Shown: positions 1 through 12,770 of the stretch, piece by piece
Position numbering within the stretch: position 1 is the stretch's first letter
How the letters are laid out: the number at the start of each line of letters is the position of its first letter
From: Moraxella sp.
GTDB taxonomy: Bacteria > Pseudomonadota > Gammaproteobacteria > Pseudomonadales > Moraxellaceae
Reading direction: 5' to 3'
Assembly (NCBI GenBank): GCA_030528385.1
Contig: JAUMYZ010000001.1
Span: 110,382 to 174,381 of the forward strand
DNA: 64,000 nucleotides
The notes under the pieces: generated by a model
Database searches by the model: none
Seen by the model: only the letters and a program-made list of their open reading frames with translations
What the model was told of the DNA's origin: nothing
Made by a program: the position numbers and the translations under genes

Positions 1-840
1 TAGATTGAGCAAGGTGTCTGTTAGGGTGTCAAATGCTTGTCGCACCGAATTTTGCATCAGCTTAAGCATGGAATTGGCATCAACGCTGTCGTCAATTTTT
101 TTGCTAAAGCTGGCAACATTCACCAAAAAGTCAGCAATCAACAAACTGCCATATTCGCCCATGTCGTGCCACAGTTCGGTGCGTTCGCTCTTTAGGGTTT
201 TAAAGGAATTGGCGTGCGTCAGTGCTGCTAAGTTCTCCCAGAGCGACATTTCAGCATCAAAATCAAACGCCACCGTATCAAAAGCGTTGACAATGTGCAA
301 AGCGCGCCGTGAGAGCATTTCTTGCCATGCTTGGGTGTTGAGTCTGTTGGCTTTGACAAAGTTAAACACAGGCAGCACAGGCGTGCCAGCACTTGCCAAA
401 ATCGCCAGCTCGTCTTTGTATTTGGACAAAATGGGTTCGCGCGCGTCTATCACATAGATGGCGATGTCGGCGTTGAGCAGGGCATTGACGACTTTGGCTT
501 CTTGGGTGAAGTTGCCTTTGAGCTTTGGGTCGCCTTGTTTGACCGCTTGCAAAAATACATTGAGTCGCTCCACGCCGTCCAAACGCGTGTTGGTGTGTTC
601 TTGCAGATAATCCATCACCCCTGTGGCGTCTTCAAGTCCGGGGGTGTCATAGAGTGTAACCAGTGAAGTGTCGTCTTTGGAAAACAAAGTAACCGCTTCA
701 ACATGACGGGTGGTGGCAGACGTATTTTTGACTTCGCCAAAATCACAATCGCGCAGCAAGGTGCGCATCAGTGATGTTTTGCCAGTATTGGTATGACCAA
801 TGATGATAAGGTGAACGGTATGACTGCGGGTGTCTTTCAT
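1..840 (-). CDS. GTPase with DUF3482 domain, C-terminus off the window edge
   Basis: The minus strand is open from an ATG at 838-840 to the left edge with no stop, so 280 residues of a longer protein are visible. The N-terminal part is a small GTPase domain: P-loop GHTNTGKT at residues 15-22, candidate switch Thr residues around 40-44, and G3 motif DTPG at 65-68. A canonical NKxD is not obvious; an NFVK stretch sits roughly where it would be expected. The rest fits the predicted GTP-binding proteins that carry DUF3482, whose cellular role is unknown. It is followed, only 4 bp away on the 5' side, by the stop of rsmD, so it probably belongs to the same leftward transcript as mrdA and rsmD. Family assignment is from sequence recognition; function beyond GTP binding is not claimed. 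Confidence 0.75.
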   Translation of the reverse strand, partial: MKDTRSHTVHLIIIGHTNTGKTSLMRTLLRDCDFGEVKNTSATTRHVEAVTLFSKDDTSLVTLYDTPGLEDATGVMDYLQEHTNTRLDGVERLNVFLQAVKQGDPKLKGNFTQEAKVVNALLNADIAIYVIDAREPILSKYKDELAILASAGTPVLPVFNFVKANRLNTQAWQEMLSRRALHIVNAFDTVAFDFDAEMSLWENLAALTHANSFKTLKSERTELWHDMGEYGSLLIADFLVNVASFSKKIDDSVDANSMLKLMQNSVRQAFDTLTDTLLNL

Positions 841-844
841 AACT

Positions 845-1435
845 TTAGCCACTAGATAAGTTGATGATACTGGCATAAACTTGCCCCACCTTTGTGGCGT
901 TAAGTACAGTGGCACAAAAGGGGGTCAGTATGTCATCAAGGGGTTGGTTGCTTTCTATATAAATCAAAGTGTGGTCATGACAAAGCCGATGGTCAATCAG
1001 CAGCTTTAGAAGCTCTTGCCAAAGATTGAGCGCGTATGGCGGGTCAATAAAAATCACATCAAAAGGTTTGTCAAAGGTGCTTAGGGTGCGTTGAGCGGTG
1101 TCGCCAATCAACTGTATTTGGGCGCTGTTGATGTTGAGCGCTTGGGCGCTGCGCTCAAGCTGGGCAAATTGTTTGGGATTGGGCTCAATCAGTGCCACAA
1201 AACTGGCGCCGCGCGACAATGCTTCAAAACCCAGCACGCCAGAGCCTGCACACACATCAAGCACGCGCGCGTCTAAAATGTCTGCCATGAGCCAGTTAAA
1301 TATCGTTTCGCGCAAGCGGTCAGGCGTGGGACGCAGCCCATCAATGTCCAAAAAGCTGACTTGGCGGCGTTTGAATTTGCCGCCGATGATGCGTACTTGG
1401 CTGATGGGGCTTGGAGCTTTTGCTTTGCTTGCCAT
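845..1435 (-). CDS. rsmD: 16S rRNA (guanine(966)-N(2))-methyltransferase RsmD
   Basis: This 196-residue protein is a SAM-dependent methyltransferase that modifies G966 of 16S rRNA during 30S assembly. The SAM-binding motif I (DVCAGSGVLGFEALSRGA) and the catalytic motif IV DPPY are both present, and the length matches the family. The frame stays open further upstream, to 1609, but that part lies inside mrdA in another frame. The start MASKAKAPSP at 1433-1435 gives the normal family N-terminus and puts the gene 2 bp after the mrdA stop. It is probably co-transcribed with mrdA upstream and the DUF3482 GTPase downstream. Confidence 0.92.
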   Translation of the reverse strand: MASKAKAPSPISQVRIIGGKFKRRQVSFLDIDGLRPTPDRLRETIFNWLMADILDARVLDVCAGSGVLGFEALSRGASFVALIEPNPKQFAQLERSAQALNINSAQIQLIGDTAQRTLSTFDKPFDVIFIDPPYALNLWQELLKLLIDHRLCHDHTLIYIESNQPLDDILTPFCATVLNATKVGQVYASIINLSSG

Positions 1436-1437
1436 GA

Positions 1438-3456
1438 TTAGTTTCCGTGCCTTGGCTTGCTGGGGGTGCTTTCTTTGGGTTTGTTGGTTTCTTGTTTGTC
1501 TAGGGCGTCTATTTTGGCTTGCATGATGGCGTGTTTTTCGGCACGTTGTTTGGCAAGCTCTTCTTCGCTGGGGGGTAAGATGGGGTTTTTTTCGCGTTGA
1601 AGCACCCAATAATCAAACAAAGCGCGTCCAATCGGGGCAGCGACTTTACTGCCACCACCGCCATTTTCTACGATGATGGCTAGAGCGATTTGTGGGTCTT
1701 CTACGGGCGCAAAGCCTGTAAACCACGCATGATCCCAGTGGCGCGCGTTAAGGGCGGCTTTATTGTAGCTTTTGCCTTGGGCGATGGATTTGACTTGGGC
1801 GGTGCCTGTTTTGCCAGCAATGCGATAGGCGTTGGTATAAATGCCTTTGGCGGTGCCGCGTTTGACGGTGTCTTCCATGGCGGTGTGCATTTTTAGCCAG
1901 TCTTCTTCTGTGCCATTAAAGGCAATGATGCCGTCGGGCTTGTCAATGACGTCAACACTCATTGCCCCTTCGGAGCGCTTTAGAATATGTGGCGTTAGGT
2001 GCTTGCCTTTGATGGCGGTCATGGCGGTGGCATTGGCAACTTGCAAAGGAGACGCCAAAAACGCCCCTTGCCCAATAGACACCGAGATGGTCTCACCAGG
2101 CAGCCAGTCTTTTTTGTAGGTTTCTTGTTTCCATTTGGGTGATGGCATGATGCCTGCTTTTTCGTTGGGCAAGTCAATGCCAGTTTTTTTGCCAAAGCCA
2201 AAACTGCTCATCCAACTGTGCAGCTTATCAATGCCTAAGCGGTGGGCGTTTTTGTAGTAATAGGTGTCCACGCTCATGATGATGGATTTGGACATGTCTA
2301 CAGTGCCGTGCCCGCCCTTTTTCCAGTCGCGAAACCTGTGGCTGTCTCCTGGCAAGCTAAAATAACCAGGGTCAAAGATGGTATCGTGCCAACCCATGAT
2401 GCCATGGTGTAAAAAACCCATGGATTCAAAGGGTTTGATGGTGGAAGCAGGTGGATACAGCCCTTGTAGGGCGCGGTTGTACAGTGGCTGGTCGATGTCA
2501 TCGCGCAAGACTTTGTAGGCTTTTGATGAAATGCCCGACACAAAAGGGTTGGGGTCATAGCTTGGGTTGGACACAAAAGCAAGCACATCGCCGTTTTTGG
2601 GGTCAAGTGCCACCACCGCACCGCGTCTGCCAGCCAGTTGGTCTTGGGCGACTTTTTGCAGACCATAATCAAGGCTTAGGTACAGGTCGTTGCCTGCGGT
2701 GGGCGCTTTGGTGTCAAGGCGGCGCAAAATTTCGCCATGGGCGTTGGCTTCTACCGATTGATATCCTGGTTTGCCCAGCAGTACTTCTTCGTACTGTTGT
2801 TCAATGCCCAGCTTGCCAATCAAATCTGTGCCAGCGTAGAGTTCTTTTTTGGCGGGGTCGGCGTTGATTTTTTTGGCTTCTTTGTCGTTGATACGACCCA
2901 CATAGCCGATGACATGGGCAAAAAGCTCATCGTGCGGATAGACGCGAGTGAGTTTGGTTTGAATGCTGACGCCACGAAAAAACGGCTTGCGCTCGCTAAA
3001 TTTGGCAATTTGTTCTTCGGTCAGGTCAATTTTGATGGTTACAGGGTCGTTTTTGGATTTGTCAATGCGCGCCAAAATGTCCACAATGTCTTCTTCGCTG
3101 AGCGCAAAAATCGGCGCCAACAACTGCAAAGTGTGAATGGGATTGTCAATCTCGTCGGGACTGATGACGGCAGTAAAAACAGGCGTGTTGTCTGCCAGCA
3201 AAATGCCGTTTCTGTCATAAATATAGCCGCGCGATGGGGGGTCGGAGATGAGTTTGATGCGGTTGTTTTCGGCGTTGGTGCGGTATTTTTCGTACTGAAC
3301 GATTTGTAAATAGCCATAACGCACCGCCAAACCTGCCATGCCCAATAAGATGAGCAAACAAGCCAATATCACCCGCCGTTGAAAGGTGAGCGTGTTTTGG
3401 TCTGAATCCGATGACAAAGGCTGGTTTACTGGCATAAACAAACTATTAACAAACAA
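1438..3456 (-). CDS. mrdA: Penicillin-binding protein 2 (peptidoglycan DD-transpeptidase)
   Basis: Class B PBP of 672 residues that cross-links peptidoglycan during side-wall elongation (Rod system) together with RodA. There is a short cytoplasmic tail, one membrane anchor at about residues 29-48, a dimerisation/pedestal region, and a C-terminal transpeptidase domain with the three active-site motifs: STIK at 338-341 (acylated Ser338), SVD at 395-397 and KTG at 549-551. The tail after about 640 is Lys/Glu-rich. The start may instead be the Met at residue 8; neither has a convincing Shine-Dalgarno. No rodA is adjacent, unlike in many gammaproteobacteria; rsmD follows directly. Confidence 0.93.
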   Translation of the reverse strand: MFVNSLFMPVNQPLSSDSDQNTLTFQRRVILACLLILLGMAGLAVRYGYLQIVQYEKYRTNAENNRIKLISDPPSRGYIYDRNGILLADNTPVFTAVISPDEIDNPIHTLQLLAPIFALSEEDIVDILARIDKSKNDPVTIKIDLTEEQIAKFSERKPFFRGVSIQTKLTRVYPHDELFAHVIGYVGRINDKEAKKINADPAKKELYAGTDLIGKLGIEQQYEEVLLGKPGYQSVEANAHGEILRRLDTKAPTAGNDLYLSLDYGLQKVAQDQLAGRRGAVVALDPKNGDVLAFVSNPSYDPNPFVSGISSKAYKVLRDDIDQPLYNRALQGLYPPASTIKPFESMGFLHHGIMGWHDTIFDPGYFSLPGDSHRFRDWKKGGHGTVDMSKSIIMSVDTYYYKNAHRLGIDKLHSWMSSFGFGKKTGIDLPNEKAGIMPSPKWKQETYKKDWLPGETISVSIGQGAFLASPLQVANATAMTAIKGKHLTPHILKRSEGAMSVDVIDKPDGIIAFNGTEEDWLKMHTAMEDTVKRGTAKGIYTNAYRIAGKTGTAQVKSIAQGKSYNKAALNARHWDHAWFTGFAPVEDPQIALAIIVENGGGGSKVAAPIGRALFDYWVLQREKNPILPPSEEELAKQRAEKHAIMQAKIDALDKQETNKPKESTPSKPRHGN

Positions 3457-3714
3457 GACAATTTGCTAAATTCTACCACAAATTTGTATATAACGGTGTA
3501 TTTTTGCCAGACATATCAGCAAAATACCTGACAATTTTTAATAAATAAAAGTCAATAAAAACAGTAAAATAATTGGTTTTTTTAATCAAAATACATACTA
3601 TTTTACACAAAAGCAAGCCACAAGCAATCAATTTGGGTCAAATTATGGTAGAATGACATCAATTTTGTCTTTATTTTATCAGCCTGTTGGTTTGGCCTAT
3701 CAAGAACTTGTTCC

Positions 3715-5025
3715 ATGTTTTTAGCGCTTTGGCACACTCTTAGCACGCACCCTGAATTTATCGCCATGCTGACCATTCCACCCGTTACCGCCTTTGTAAC
3801 TTGGGCGCATGTGTGGATGGCGCTTGAGATGCTTTTTTACCCCATCAAGTTTTGGGGTATTCGTGTCGCCAAAATGCCCTTTGGGCTGGCAGGTTTGGGC
3901 TGGCAAGGCATTGTCCCTGCCAAAGCGGGCAAAATTTCTGGGGTGATTGTTGACCAAACTTTATCCAAACTTGGTTCGCTGGATGAGTTTTTTCGGGCGA
4001 TGGAGCCCGAAGAGATGGCGGACTTCATCACCGATACGGTGGATAAAAACTTGGAGAGTTTGATTGATGAGATTATGCTGGAACGTTATTATGGGCTGTG
4101 GAGCCATCTGCCTTATGCCATCAAACGGCGCATTTATGCCCATGCACACAGCCAGTTGCCAAGCATCATGAAAGCGCTGGTGTTGGATTTGACCTATCAT
4201 GTTGAAGAACTGGTGGACATGCGTCAAATGATAGTGCGCAAGATGGAATCTGACCGCAAATTGATGGTGGACATGTTTTTGCGCGTGGGCAAAAAAGAAA
4301 TCAACTTTATTTGGAAAATCTCAGCATTGATTGGTTTTGGGTTTGGGATTATTCAGATGGGGGTTTTTTATTTTGTGCCGCAGCATTGGACAGTGCCATT
4401 TTTTGCGGCGATTTGGGGGGCGCTGACCAACTGGATTGCCATTTGGATGGTGTTTAATCCTGTTGAACCACGCTATATTTGGTTTGTGCGTCTGTTTCGC
4501 CGTGAAGGACTAAAAATTCACCCGATGATACCACACCTGCATCGTTATGCTTGGCAAGGCGGTTTTATGAAGCGTCAAGACGAAGTTTCTAGTGTTTTTG
4601 CCCAAATTGTGGTCAATGAGTTGGTAACCCTTGAAAACGTCATGCACGAGATGATGTATGGGGTGCGTGCCGATAAGACGCGTGAGTTGATGAAGGCGCA
4701 TTTGTACGAAATGCTGGAGTCGCCGATGGTGGCAACCACCCTAAAGATGGGCATGGGTAACAAAGAGCTGGACGAATTTAAAGACACCATCATTGACAAG
4801 TCCATTGACGCAACGATGGTGCCAATTCGCGACCCCAAACTTAACACATCGCGCGCGTCCAAGATTGTTGGCTTGTTTGAAAGTCGCATTCGCGCGCTTA
4901 CCCCCCATGAATTTCAAAACCTGCTGCGCCCCGCCTTTAAAGAAGATGAGATGACCCTTGTGGTGCTTGGGGGCATTACTGGATTGCTCGCAGGCTGGCT
5001 GCATTTGGTGGTGGTGTTTTTTTGA
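3715..5025 (+). CDS. DUF445 family membrane protein
   Basis: A 436-residue protein matching the DUF445 family (YheB/YjiN-like), whose function is not established. An N-terminal hydrophobic segment lies around residues 17-40, two segments at about 195-215 and 222-242, and a final one at about 413-434 runs to the C-terminus. Between them are long amphipathic, charged regions, including a stretch with MEPEEMADFI. The gene stands alone between the divergent mrdA and the downstream ccm operon. The 258-bp divergent spacer on its 5' side is strongly AT-rich and probably carries both promoters; TAGAAT at 3649-3654 is a possible -10, without a good -35. Confidence 0.8.
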   Translation: MFLALWHTLSTHPEFIAMLTIPPVTAFVTWAHVWMALEMLFYPIKFWGIRVAKMPFGLAGLGWQGIVPAKAGKISGVIVDQTLSKLGSLDEFFRAMEPEEMADFITDTVDKNLESLIDEIMLERYYGLWSHLPYAIKRRIYAHAHSQLPSIMKALVLDLTYHVEELVDMRQMIVRKMESDRKLMVDMFLRVGKKEINFIWKISALIGFGFGIIQMGVFYFVPQHWTVPFFAAIWGALTNWIAIWMVFNPVEPRYIWFVRLFRREGLKIHPMIPHLHRYAWQGGFMKRQDEVSSVFAQIVVNELVTLENVMHEMMYGVRADKTRELMKAHLYEMLESPMVATTLKMGMGNKELDEFKDTIIDKSIDATMVPIRDPKLNTSRASKIVGLFESRIRALTPHEFQNLLRPAFKEDEMTLVVLGGITGLLAGWLHLVVVFF

Positions 5026-5075
5026 TTGGTGGTTGTTTGATAACCCAAACTTGGCTGTCGTTGTGAGATGAATGT

Positions 5076-7073
5076 ATGCTGATTACAGAACTTGGCTATT
5101 TTGCGCTGCTGTTGGCGCTGGTGCTGGCGGTGTTGCAAGCAAGCCTACCCACATTGGGCATTATCAAAAACCAAGTACAATGGCAGCGCCTTGCTCCAAG
5201 TTTGGCAATCGCTTTGTTTTTGGCGATGATGGTGTCTTTTTTGGGCTTGATGGCGGGCTTTTTGTACAATGATTTTAGTTTGGTTTATGTGGCAAGCCAT
5301 TCTAACAGTTTGCTCCCTTGGTATTATAAATTGTCGGCCACTTGGGGTGGGCATGAAGGCTCGCTGCTTTTGTGGCTGACGATTTTGGCAACATGGTGCA
5401 TGCTGGTGGCGGTGTTTAGTCGTGCTTTGCCACTGGATATGCAAGCTCGTGTGTTGGCGGTGCTTGGCATGGTGCAAGTGATGATGTTGGCAATGCTTAT
5501 TTTTACGTCCAGCCCTTTTAATCGCACGCTGCCCAACTTGCCTGTTGATGGGGCGGATTTAAATCCACTGCTCCAAGACCCTGGATTGATTTTTCACCCA
5601 CCCATGCTTTATATGGGTTATGTGGGGCTGGCAGTGCCCTTTGCCTTTTGTATGGCGGCGCTTTGGGCGGGTAGGTTGGACGCGGTGTGGACGCGCTGGA
5701 GCAGACCTTGGACAGTGGCGGCGTGGGGCTTTTTGACTTTGGGCATTGCCATTGGTTCTTGGTGGGCGTATTATGAGCTGGGCTGGGGCGGCTGGTGGTT
5801 TTGGGACCCTGTAGAAAACGCTTCATTGATGCCTTGGCTGGCAGCAACGGCGCTGTTGCACTCGCTGGCAGTTACCGAAAAGCGCGGCGTCTTTAAGGCG
5901 TGGACAATCATGTTGGCAATTTTTGCCTTTGCTTTGAGTGTGCTTGGCACATTTTTGGTGCGTTCAGGCGTCATCACTTCGGTGCACTCATTTGCAGCCG
6001 ACCCCACGCGTGGCATGGCGATTTTGCTGATTTTGGCGTTGGTTATCGGTGGTGGCTTGTTGTTGTTTGCTTTGCGTGGTTGGCGCTTGACGGTGGAGAG
6101 TTCTTATCGGTTCAAGTCGCGCGAAACGGTGTTGGTGATTAACAACATTATCCTGTTGGTGGCGACTTTGGTGGTGCTGCTTGGGACGCTTTACCCCATC
6201 ATCGCTGACGCTTTTAAACTTGGGCAAGTGTCGGTGGGCGCACCGTATTTTAATGCGTTGTTTGTGCCTTTGACGTGGTTGCTTCTTGCCTTTATGGGGA
6301 TTGGCGCCAACATTCGTTACAAATACGACAGCCGCCCGTTTTTGACCATGCTTATCACTTGTGCCGTCAGCAGTTTGCTGTTGGGGGTGGCTGTTTGGTA
6401 TGTGCTTGGTGGGTTGGGCAAGACGCGCCATTTTGAGTGGGGAATTTATATGACCGCCGCTTTGTCGGTGTGGGTGCTTGTTTTGATGGTGTTAGACGTC
6501 AAGGACAAAACGCGCCATGCCAAGGGGCTGTTGATTGGTTTAAAAAAGCTCAGCCCCAGTTATTATGGCATGCAAATTGCCCATATTGGTGTGCTGATGG
6601 TGGCGCTGGGTGTGGCGGTGGTCAGCAGCCTAAGCGTAGAAAAAGACGTGGCAATGACGGTGGGCGACAGCGCACATGTGCAAGGCTATGATTTTTATTT
6701 GCAAGAGTTTGCGCACATTCAAGGCAGCAATTATGACGCCACCCAAGCGACCATTCAGGTCAAACAAGACGGCAAACTCATCACCACGCTCTATCCCCAA
6801 AAGCGCCATTATGTGGTGTCTATGATGCCCATGACCGAAGTGGGTTTGTATCCAAGTTTGTTTAATGAACTCTATGTGGCGCTGGGCGAACCGATTGTGG
6901 CTGCCAATGGTAAAATGAGTGATGACACTTGGGCGGTGCGCGTGCATGTCAAGCCGATGGTGCGTTGGCTGTGGCTTGGGGCGATAGTGATGGCGCTGGG
7001 TGGCTTGCTGGCGATGATGGACAAGCGTTATCGCCTAAAACGTCTTGGTAATAAACAAGGAGAATTGGCATGA
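5076..7073 (+). CDS. ccmF: Cytochrome c-type biogenesis protein CcmF (heme lyase subunit)
   Basis: Polytopic inner-membrane protein of 665 residues that takes heme from holo-CcmE and, with CcmH (and CcmI), attaches it to apocytochrome c in the periplasm. The tryptophan-rich WWD signature lies at about residues 236-247 (GWGGWWFWDPVEN), and a conserved TWGGHEGS segment lies near 89-96. Length and topology are normal. It opens a tightly packed operon: ccmG starts inside its last codons (4-bp ATGA overlap). The ccmABCDE genes that normally precede it are absent here; the upstream neighbour is the unrelated DUF445 gene. Confidence 0.95.
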   Translation: MLITELGYFALLLALVLAVLQASLPTLGIIKNQVQWQRLAPSLAIALFLAMMVSFLGLMAGFLYNDFSLVYVASHSNSLLPWYYKLSATWGGHEGSLLLWLTILATWCMLVAVFSRALPLDMQARVLAVLGMVQVMMLAMLIFTSSPFNRTLPNLPVDGADLNPLLQDPGLIFHPPMLYMGYVGLAVPFAFCMAALWAGRLDAVWTRWSRPWTVAAWGFLTLGIAIGSWWAYYELGWGGWWFWDPVENASLMPWLAATALLHSLAVTEKRGVFKAWTIMLAIFAFALSVLGTFLVRSGVITSVHSFAADPTRGMAILLILALVIGGGLLLFALRGWRLTVESSYRFKSRETVLVINNIILLVATLVVLLGTLYPIIADAFKLGQVSVGAPYFNALFVPLTWLLLAFMGIGANIRYKYDSRPFLTMLITCAVSSLLLGVAVWYVLGGLGKTRHFEWGIYMTAALSVWVLVLMVLDVKDKTRHAKGLLIGLKKLSPSYYGMQIAHIGVLMVALGVAVVSSLSVEKDVAMTVGDSAHVQGYDFYLQEFAHIQGSNYDATQATIQVKQDGKLITTLYPQKRHYVVSMMPMTEVGLYPSLFNELYVALGEPIVAANGKMSDDTWAVRVHVKPMVRWLWLGAIVMALGGLLAMMDKRYRLKRLGNKQGELA

Positions 7074-7648
7074 ATGCAAACCAAAAACGCATGGCGATTT
7101 TTTTGCTTCCTTTGGTGATTTTTCTTTTGTTGATTGCCATGTTTTTCTTTCGTCTGGGCAGACCAACCGATGTGGTGGTTACCACGTCCATTAACAAGCC
7201 TTTGCCTGAATTTAGCTTGCCTTTGTTGTCGGACACCACACGCACCATGACCAATGCCGATTTGCCAACGACACCGTTTTTGCTCAATGTTTGGGGTTCT
7301 TGGTGTCCAACGTGTTTTGTGGAGCACCCATTTTTGATGCAGTTGTCTCAGCAAGGCGTGCCAATGATTGGTATCAACTATAAAGACGAGCTGTCTGACG
7401 CGCTGGCATATCTGAGCAAGCACCAAGACCCGTTTATGTATTCGCTTCAAGACAAACAAGGCGGCTATGCCATTGATTTGGGGCTGACGGGCGCGCCTGA
7501 AACCTTTGTGGTGGACGCCAAGGGCGTGGTGTATCAACACATTTTGGGCGAAATCAACCAAGAAAACTGGACACAAACCATCAAACCTTGTCTGGACATA
7601 CTCGCCCAAGCGGTCAGTGCCGAACAAAAATTGCAGGTGTGCCAATGA
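7070..7648 (+). CDS. ccmG: Thiol:disulfide interchange protein CcmG/DsbE
   Basis: Membrane-anchored periplasmic thioredoxin of 192 residues that keeps the apocytochrome CXXCH thiols reduced before heme attachment. There is one N-terminal anchor (about residues 9-29) followed by a thioredoxin fold with active site WCPTC (Cys79, Cys82). The C-terminal segment GAPETFVVD corresponds to the cis-Pro region of the family. It overlaps both ccmF and ccmH by 4 bp (ATGA), implying translational coupling. Confidence 0.94.
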   Translation: MNANQKRMAIFLLPLVIFLLLIAMFFFRLGRPTDVVVTTSINKPLPEFSLPLLSDTTRTMTNADLPTTPFLLNVWGSWCPTCFVEHPFLMQLSQQGVPMIGINYKDELSDALAYLSKHQDPFMYSLQDKQGGYAIDLGLTGAPETFVVDAKGVVYQHILGEINQENWTQTIKPCLDILAQAVSAEQKLQVCQ

Positions 7649-8135
7649 AAAAACAACTCATTGCTTTGGTGCTGGGTTTGGGCATAAGTGTCAATGGTTT
7701 GGCTGCCATTGACGTGTACCAATTTGACAATCCAGAAGACGAAACACGCTACAAGGCGTTGATTGAAGAGTTGCGCTGCCCTAAATGCCAAAACCAAAAT
7801 TTGGCAGGCTCAGACGCGCCCATTGCCCAAGACCTAAAACAAAAAACCTACGACATGATAAAGGATGGACGCAGCGACAGTGAGATACGTAACTATATGT
7901 TTGAGCGTTATGGCGACTTTATCAGTTATAAGCCACCAGTGCGCCCGTCCACTTGGATTTTGTGGATTTTTCCGCCGATATTGCTGCTGGTGTTGCTGGT
8001 AGGTTGGTTGTATAAAGCCAAAAAGGGACGTCGTCAATTAACAAGCGACCCAACCAAGCAACTCAGTGCCAGCGAAGAAGCCAAATTGCAAACAATTTTG
8101 ACGCAGCACAGCACCAAAGAGAACAAGGACAAGCC

Positions 8136-8139
<4 letters not shown>
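7645..8139 (+). CDS. ccmH: Cytochrome c-type biogenesis protein CcmH
   Basis: A 164-residue periplasmic, membrane-anchored thiol oxidoreductase that works with CcmG on the apocytochrome heme-binding motif and contacts CcmF. A signal peptide covers residues 1-20, the family motif LRCPKCQ contains Cys45 and Cys48, and one transmembrane helix lies at about 105-125, followed by a short charged tail. The same frame is open further upstream, but the ATG at 7645 overlapping the ccmG stop gives the expected signal peptide, so it is chosen as the start. This is the short CcmH, with the TPR part encoded separately as CcmI. Confidence 0.94.
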
Positions 8140-10138
<1,999 letters not shown>

Positions 10139-10260
10139 TTTGATAAGACCAGATGGTCGTTCCTTTGGTTTTGTGGCGTGCCTTGTGGTGTTTTGTTCCT
10201 TGGTGGTTTGCTTTTAATAGCACATCGTCCGTCAATTTTAGGTTGTTGTCCAAAAAATGC

Positions 10261-10290
10261 TTGTCATTATCGTTGAAATTGGGATATAAT
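10261..10290 (+). promoter_or_regulatory. Strong sigma70 promoter for rplU-rpmA
   Basis: TTGTCA (10261-10266) and a perfect TATAAT (10285-10290) are 18 bp apart, 87 bp upstream of the rplU start. The remaining ~85-base leader has no recognised ribosomal-protein autoregulatory structure. The rest of the adk-rplU spacer (10139-10260) shows no gene. Confidence 0.75.
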
Positions 10291-10376
10291 GTTTCCTTAT
10301 TTTTGTCCTTGTCGTGCGCGTTATCAAGCATCACCAAAGGGGTGGTCACGGCACACAGGTTATTTGGGAGAGCATT

Positions 10377-10688
10377 ATGTACGCAGTCATCAAAAGTGGT
10401 GGTAAACAACATCGTGTTAGCGTTGGCGAAACTCTAAAAGTTGAATTATTAAAAGCAGACGTTGGCACATCATTAAAAGTTGAAGATGTGCTGATGGTGG
10501 TCAATGGCACAGACGTTAAAATTGGTCAGCCTGTGGTTGCTGGCGCCAGTGTAGAAGCTGAAGTGGTCAGTCATGGTCGTGGCAAAAAGGTGCGTATCGT
10601 CAAACATCGTCGTCGTAAGCACTACCACAAAGAGCAAGGTCATCGCCAGTGGTTTACCGAGCTTAAAATCACCGCCATCAACGCTTAA
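10377..10688 (+). CDS. rplU: 50S ribosomal protein L21
   Basis: L21 is a 103-residue 23S rRNA-binding protein. The start [14 protein letters not shown] at 10377 has a GGGAG Shine-Dalgarno just upstream and gives exactly the usual length. The C-terminal basic stretch [20 protein letters not shown] is the family signature. The arrangement rplU-rpmA-(spacer)-obgE is conserved in many bacteria. Confidence 0.97.
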   Translation: MYAVIKSGGKQHRVSVGETLKVELLKADVGTSLKVEDVLMVVNGTDVKIGQPVVAGASVEAEVVSHGRGKKVRIVKHRRRKHYHKEQGHRQWFTELKITAINA

Positions 10689-10730
10689 TATTACTTAATG
10701 TCTTAGACATTTTTACAAGGAGATTTTCTC

Positions 10731-10988
10731 ATGGCACATAAAAAAGCCGCAGGTTCTACTCGTAACGGTCGTGATTCCAACCCAAAAATGCTAGGCGTTA
10801 AGGTGTTTGGCGGTCAAGACGTGGTTGCAGGCAACATCATCGTACGTCAGCGTGGCACGGAGTTTCATGCTGGTGAAGGTGTGGGCATGGGTCGCGACCA
10901 TACGCTGTTTGCCTTGACCGAAGGTGTGGTAAAATTTGAGACCAAAGGTCAATTTAACCGCCGTTATGTATCGGTGCTCGCCAAATAA
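10731..10988 (+). CDS. rpmA: 50S ribosomal protein L27
   Basis: L27 of 85 residues reaches into the peptidyl-transferase centre with its N-terminal tail. [16 protein letters not shown] is the canonical N-terminus with no cleavable Firmicutes-type prefix. An AAGGAG-type Shine-Dalgarno precedes the ATG. It is co-transcribed with rplU (42-bp spacer) and followed by an intrinsic terminator. Confidence 0.97.
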   Translation: MAHKKAAGSTRNGRDSNPKMLGVKVFGGQDVVAGNIIVRQRGTEFHAGEGVGMGRDHTLFALTEGVVKFETKGQFNRRYVSVLAK

Positions 10989-11003
10989 TCTTTGCGAGCA
11001 ATC

Positions 11004-11028
11004 AAGCCCGTCATTTGGCGGGTTTTTT
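11004..11028 (+). terminator. Rho-independent terminator after rpmA
   Basis: The stem AAGCCCG (11004-11010) pairs with CGGGTTT (with one G-T wobble) across an 8-base loop, and the right arm runs into a six-T tract at 11023-11028. It lies 15 bp after the rpmA stop. Confidence 0.8.
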
Positions 11029-11493
11029 GTGTTTGGTTTTCTTATCAGCCTTGCTTAATCCCATTTAAAACACACAAAGCAGCCATATTGGTGCTATTTT
11101 GTGTCATCGCTCTAAAAAACCTTCTTGGATGCCCTATTTGCTTGTCTTTTACCAATAAGCCGCCCCAAAAGACAGGTGCATGTGCGTTTTGCTTGCAATT
11201 GGGCGTTGGTAAAGCGGCAAAAATACAAACAAGACAAACCCGACTGTGATGATTGTCTATAAATTACCCAGCAGAAATGAAGTGGTGAATTTATGTTGAT
11301 GTAGGTTGGTGTGAGTTTTGGGGCATAACATGGTTTTAAATTGTCGTGAACTTGACAGACAAAAATGCGCCTTTGGTGTCGGCGCCCGATGTGTTGCTTG
11401 CCAATCCATCAACGTACCTGCCGCTGATACATTTTTAAATTTAAAATTAACTGACGCTTTTGCTCGTTGATACTTGGCTTGTGCTAGGGATTA
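11029..11493. other. rpmA-obgE spacer with no recognisable gene
   Basis: About 465 bp between the rpmA terminator and the obgE promoter. Short open frames exist (for example one overlapping the terminator at 10992-11249), but they lack a ribosome binding site and any recognisable protein. No tRNA, repeat or insertion-sequence end was seen. Confidence 0.5.
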
Positions 11494-11522
11494 TTTTCAC
11501 CAGTCATAAATTGTGCTACAAT
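11494..11522 (+). promoter_or_regulatory. Candidate promoter for obgE-proB
   Basis: TTTTCA (11494-11499) and TACAAT (11517-11522) are 17 bp apart, 33 bp before the obgE start. Matches to consensus are 4/6 and 5/6. Confidence 0.5.
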
Positions 11523-11540
11523 GCTCGGATTTGATAATAA

Positions 11541-12761
<1,221 letters not shown>

Positions 12762-12770
12762 GGGTGAGTT

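Noticed and set aside
845..1609. Long form of RsmD beginning at 1609
   Set aside because: The extra 58 residues overlap mrdA in another frame and are not gene-like; the start at 1435 gives the normal protein.
10992..11249. 85-residue ORF after rpmA
   Set aside because: It overlaps the rpmA terminator, lacks a ribosome binding site and has no recognisable protein features.
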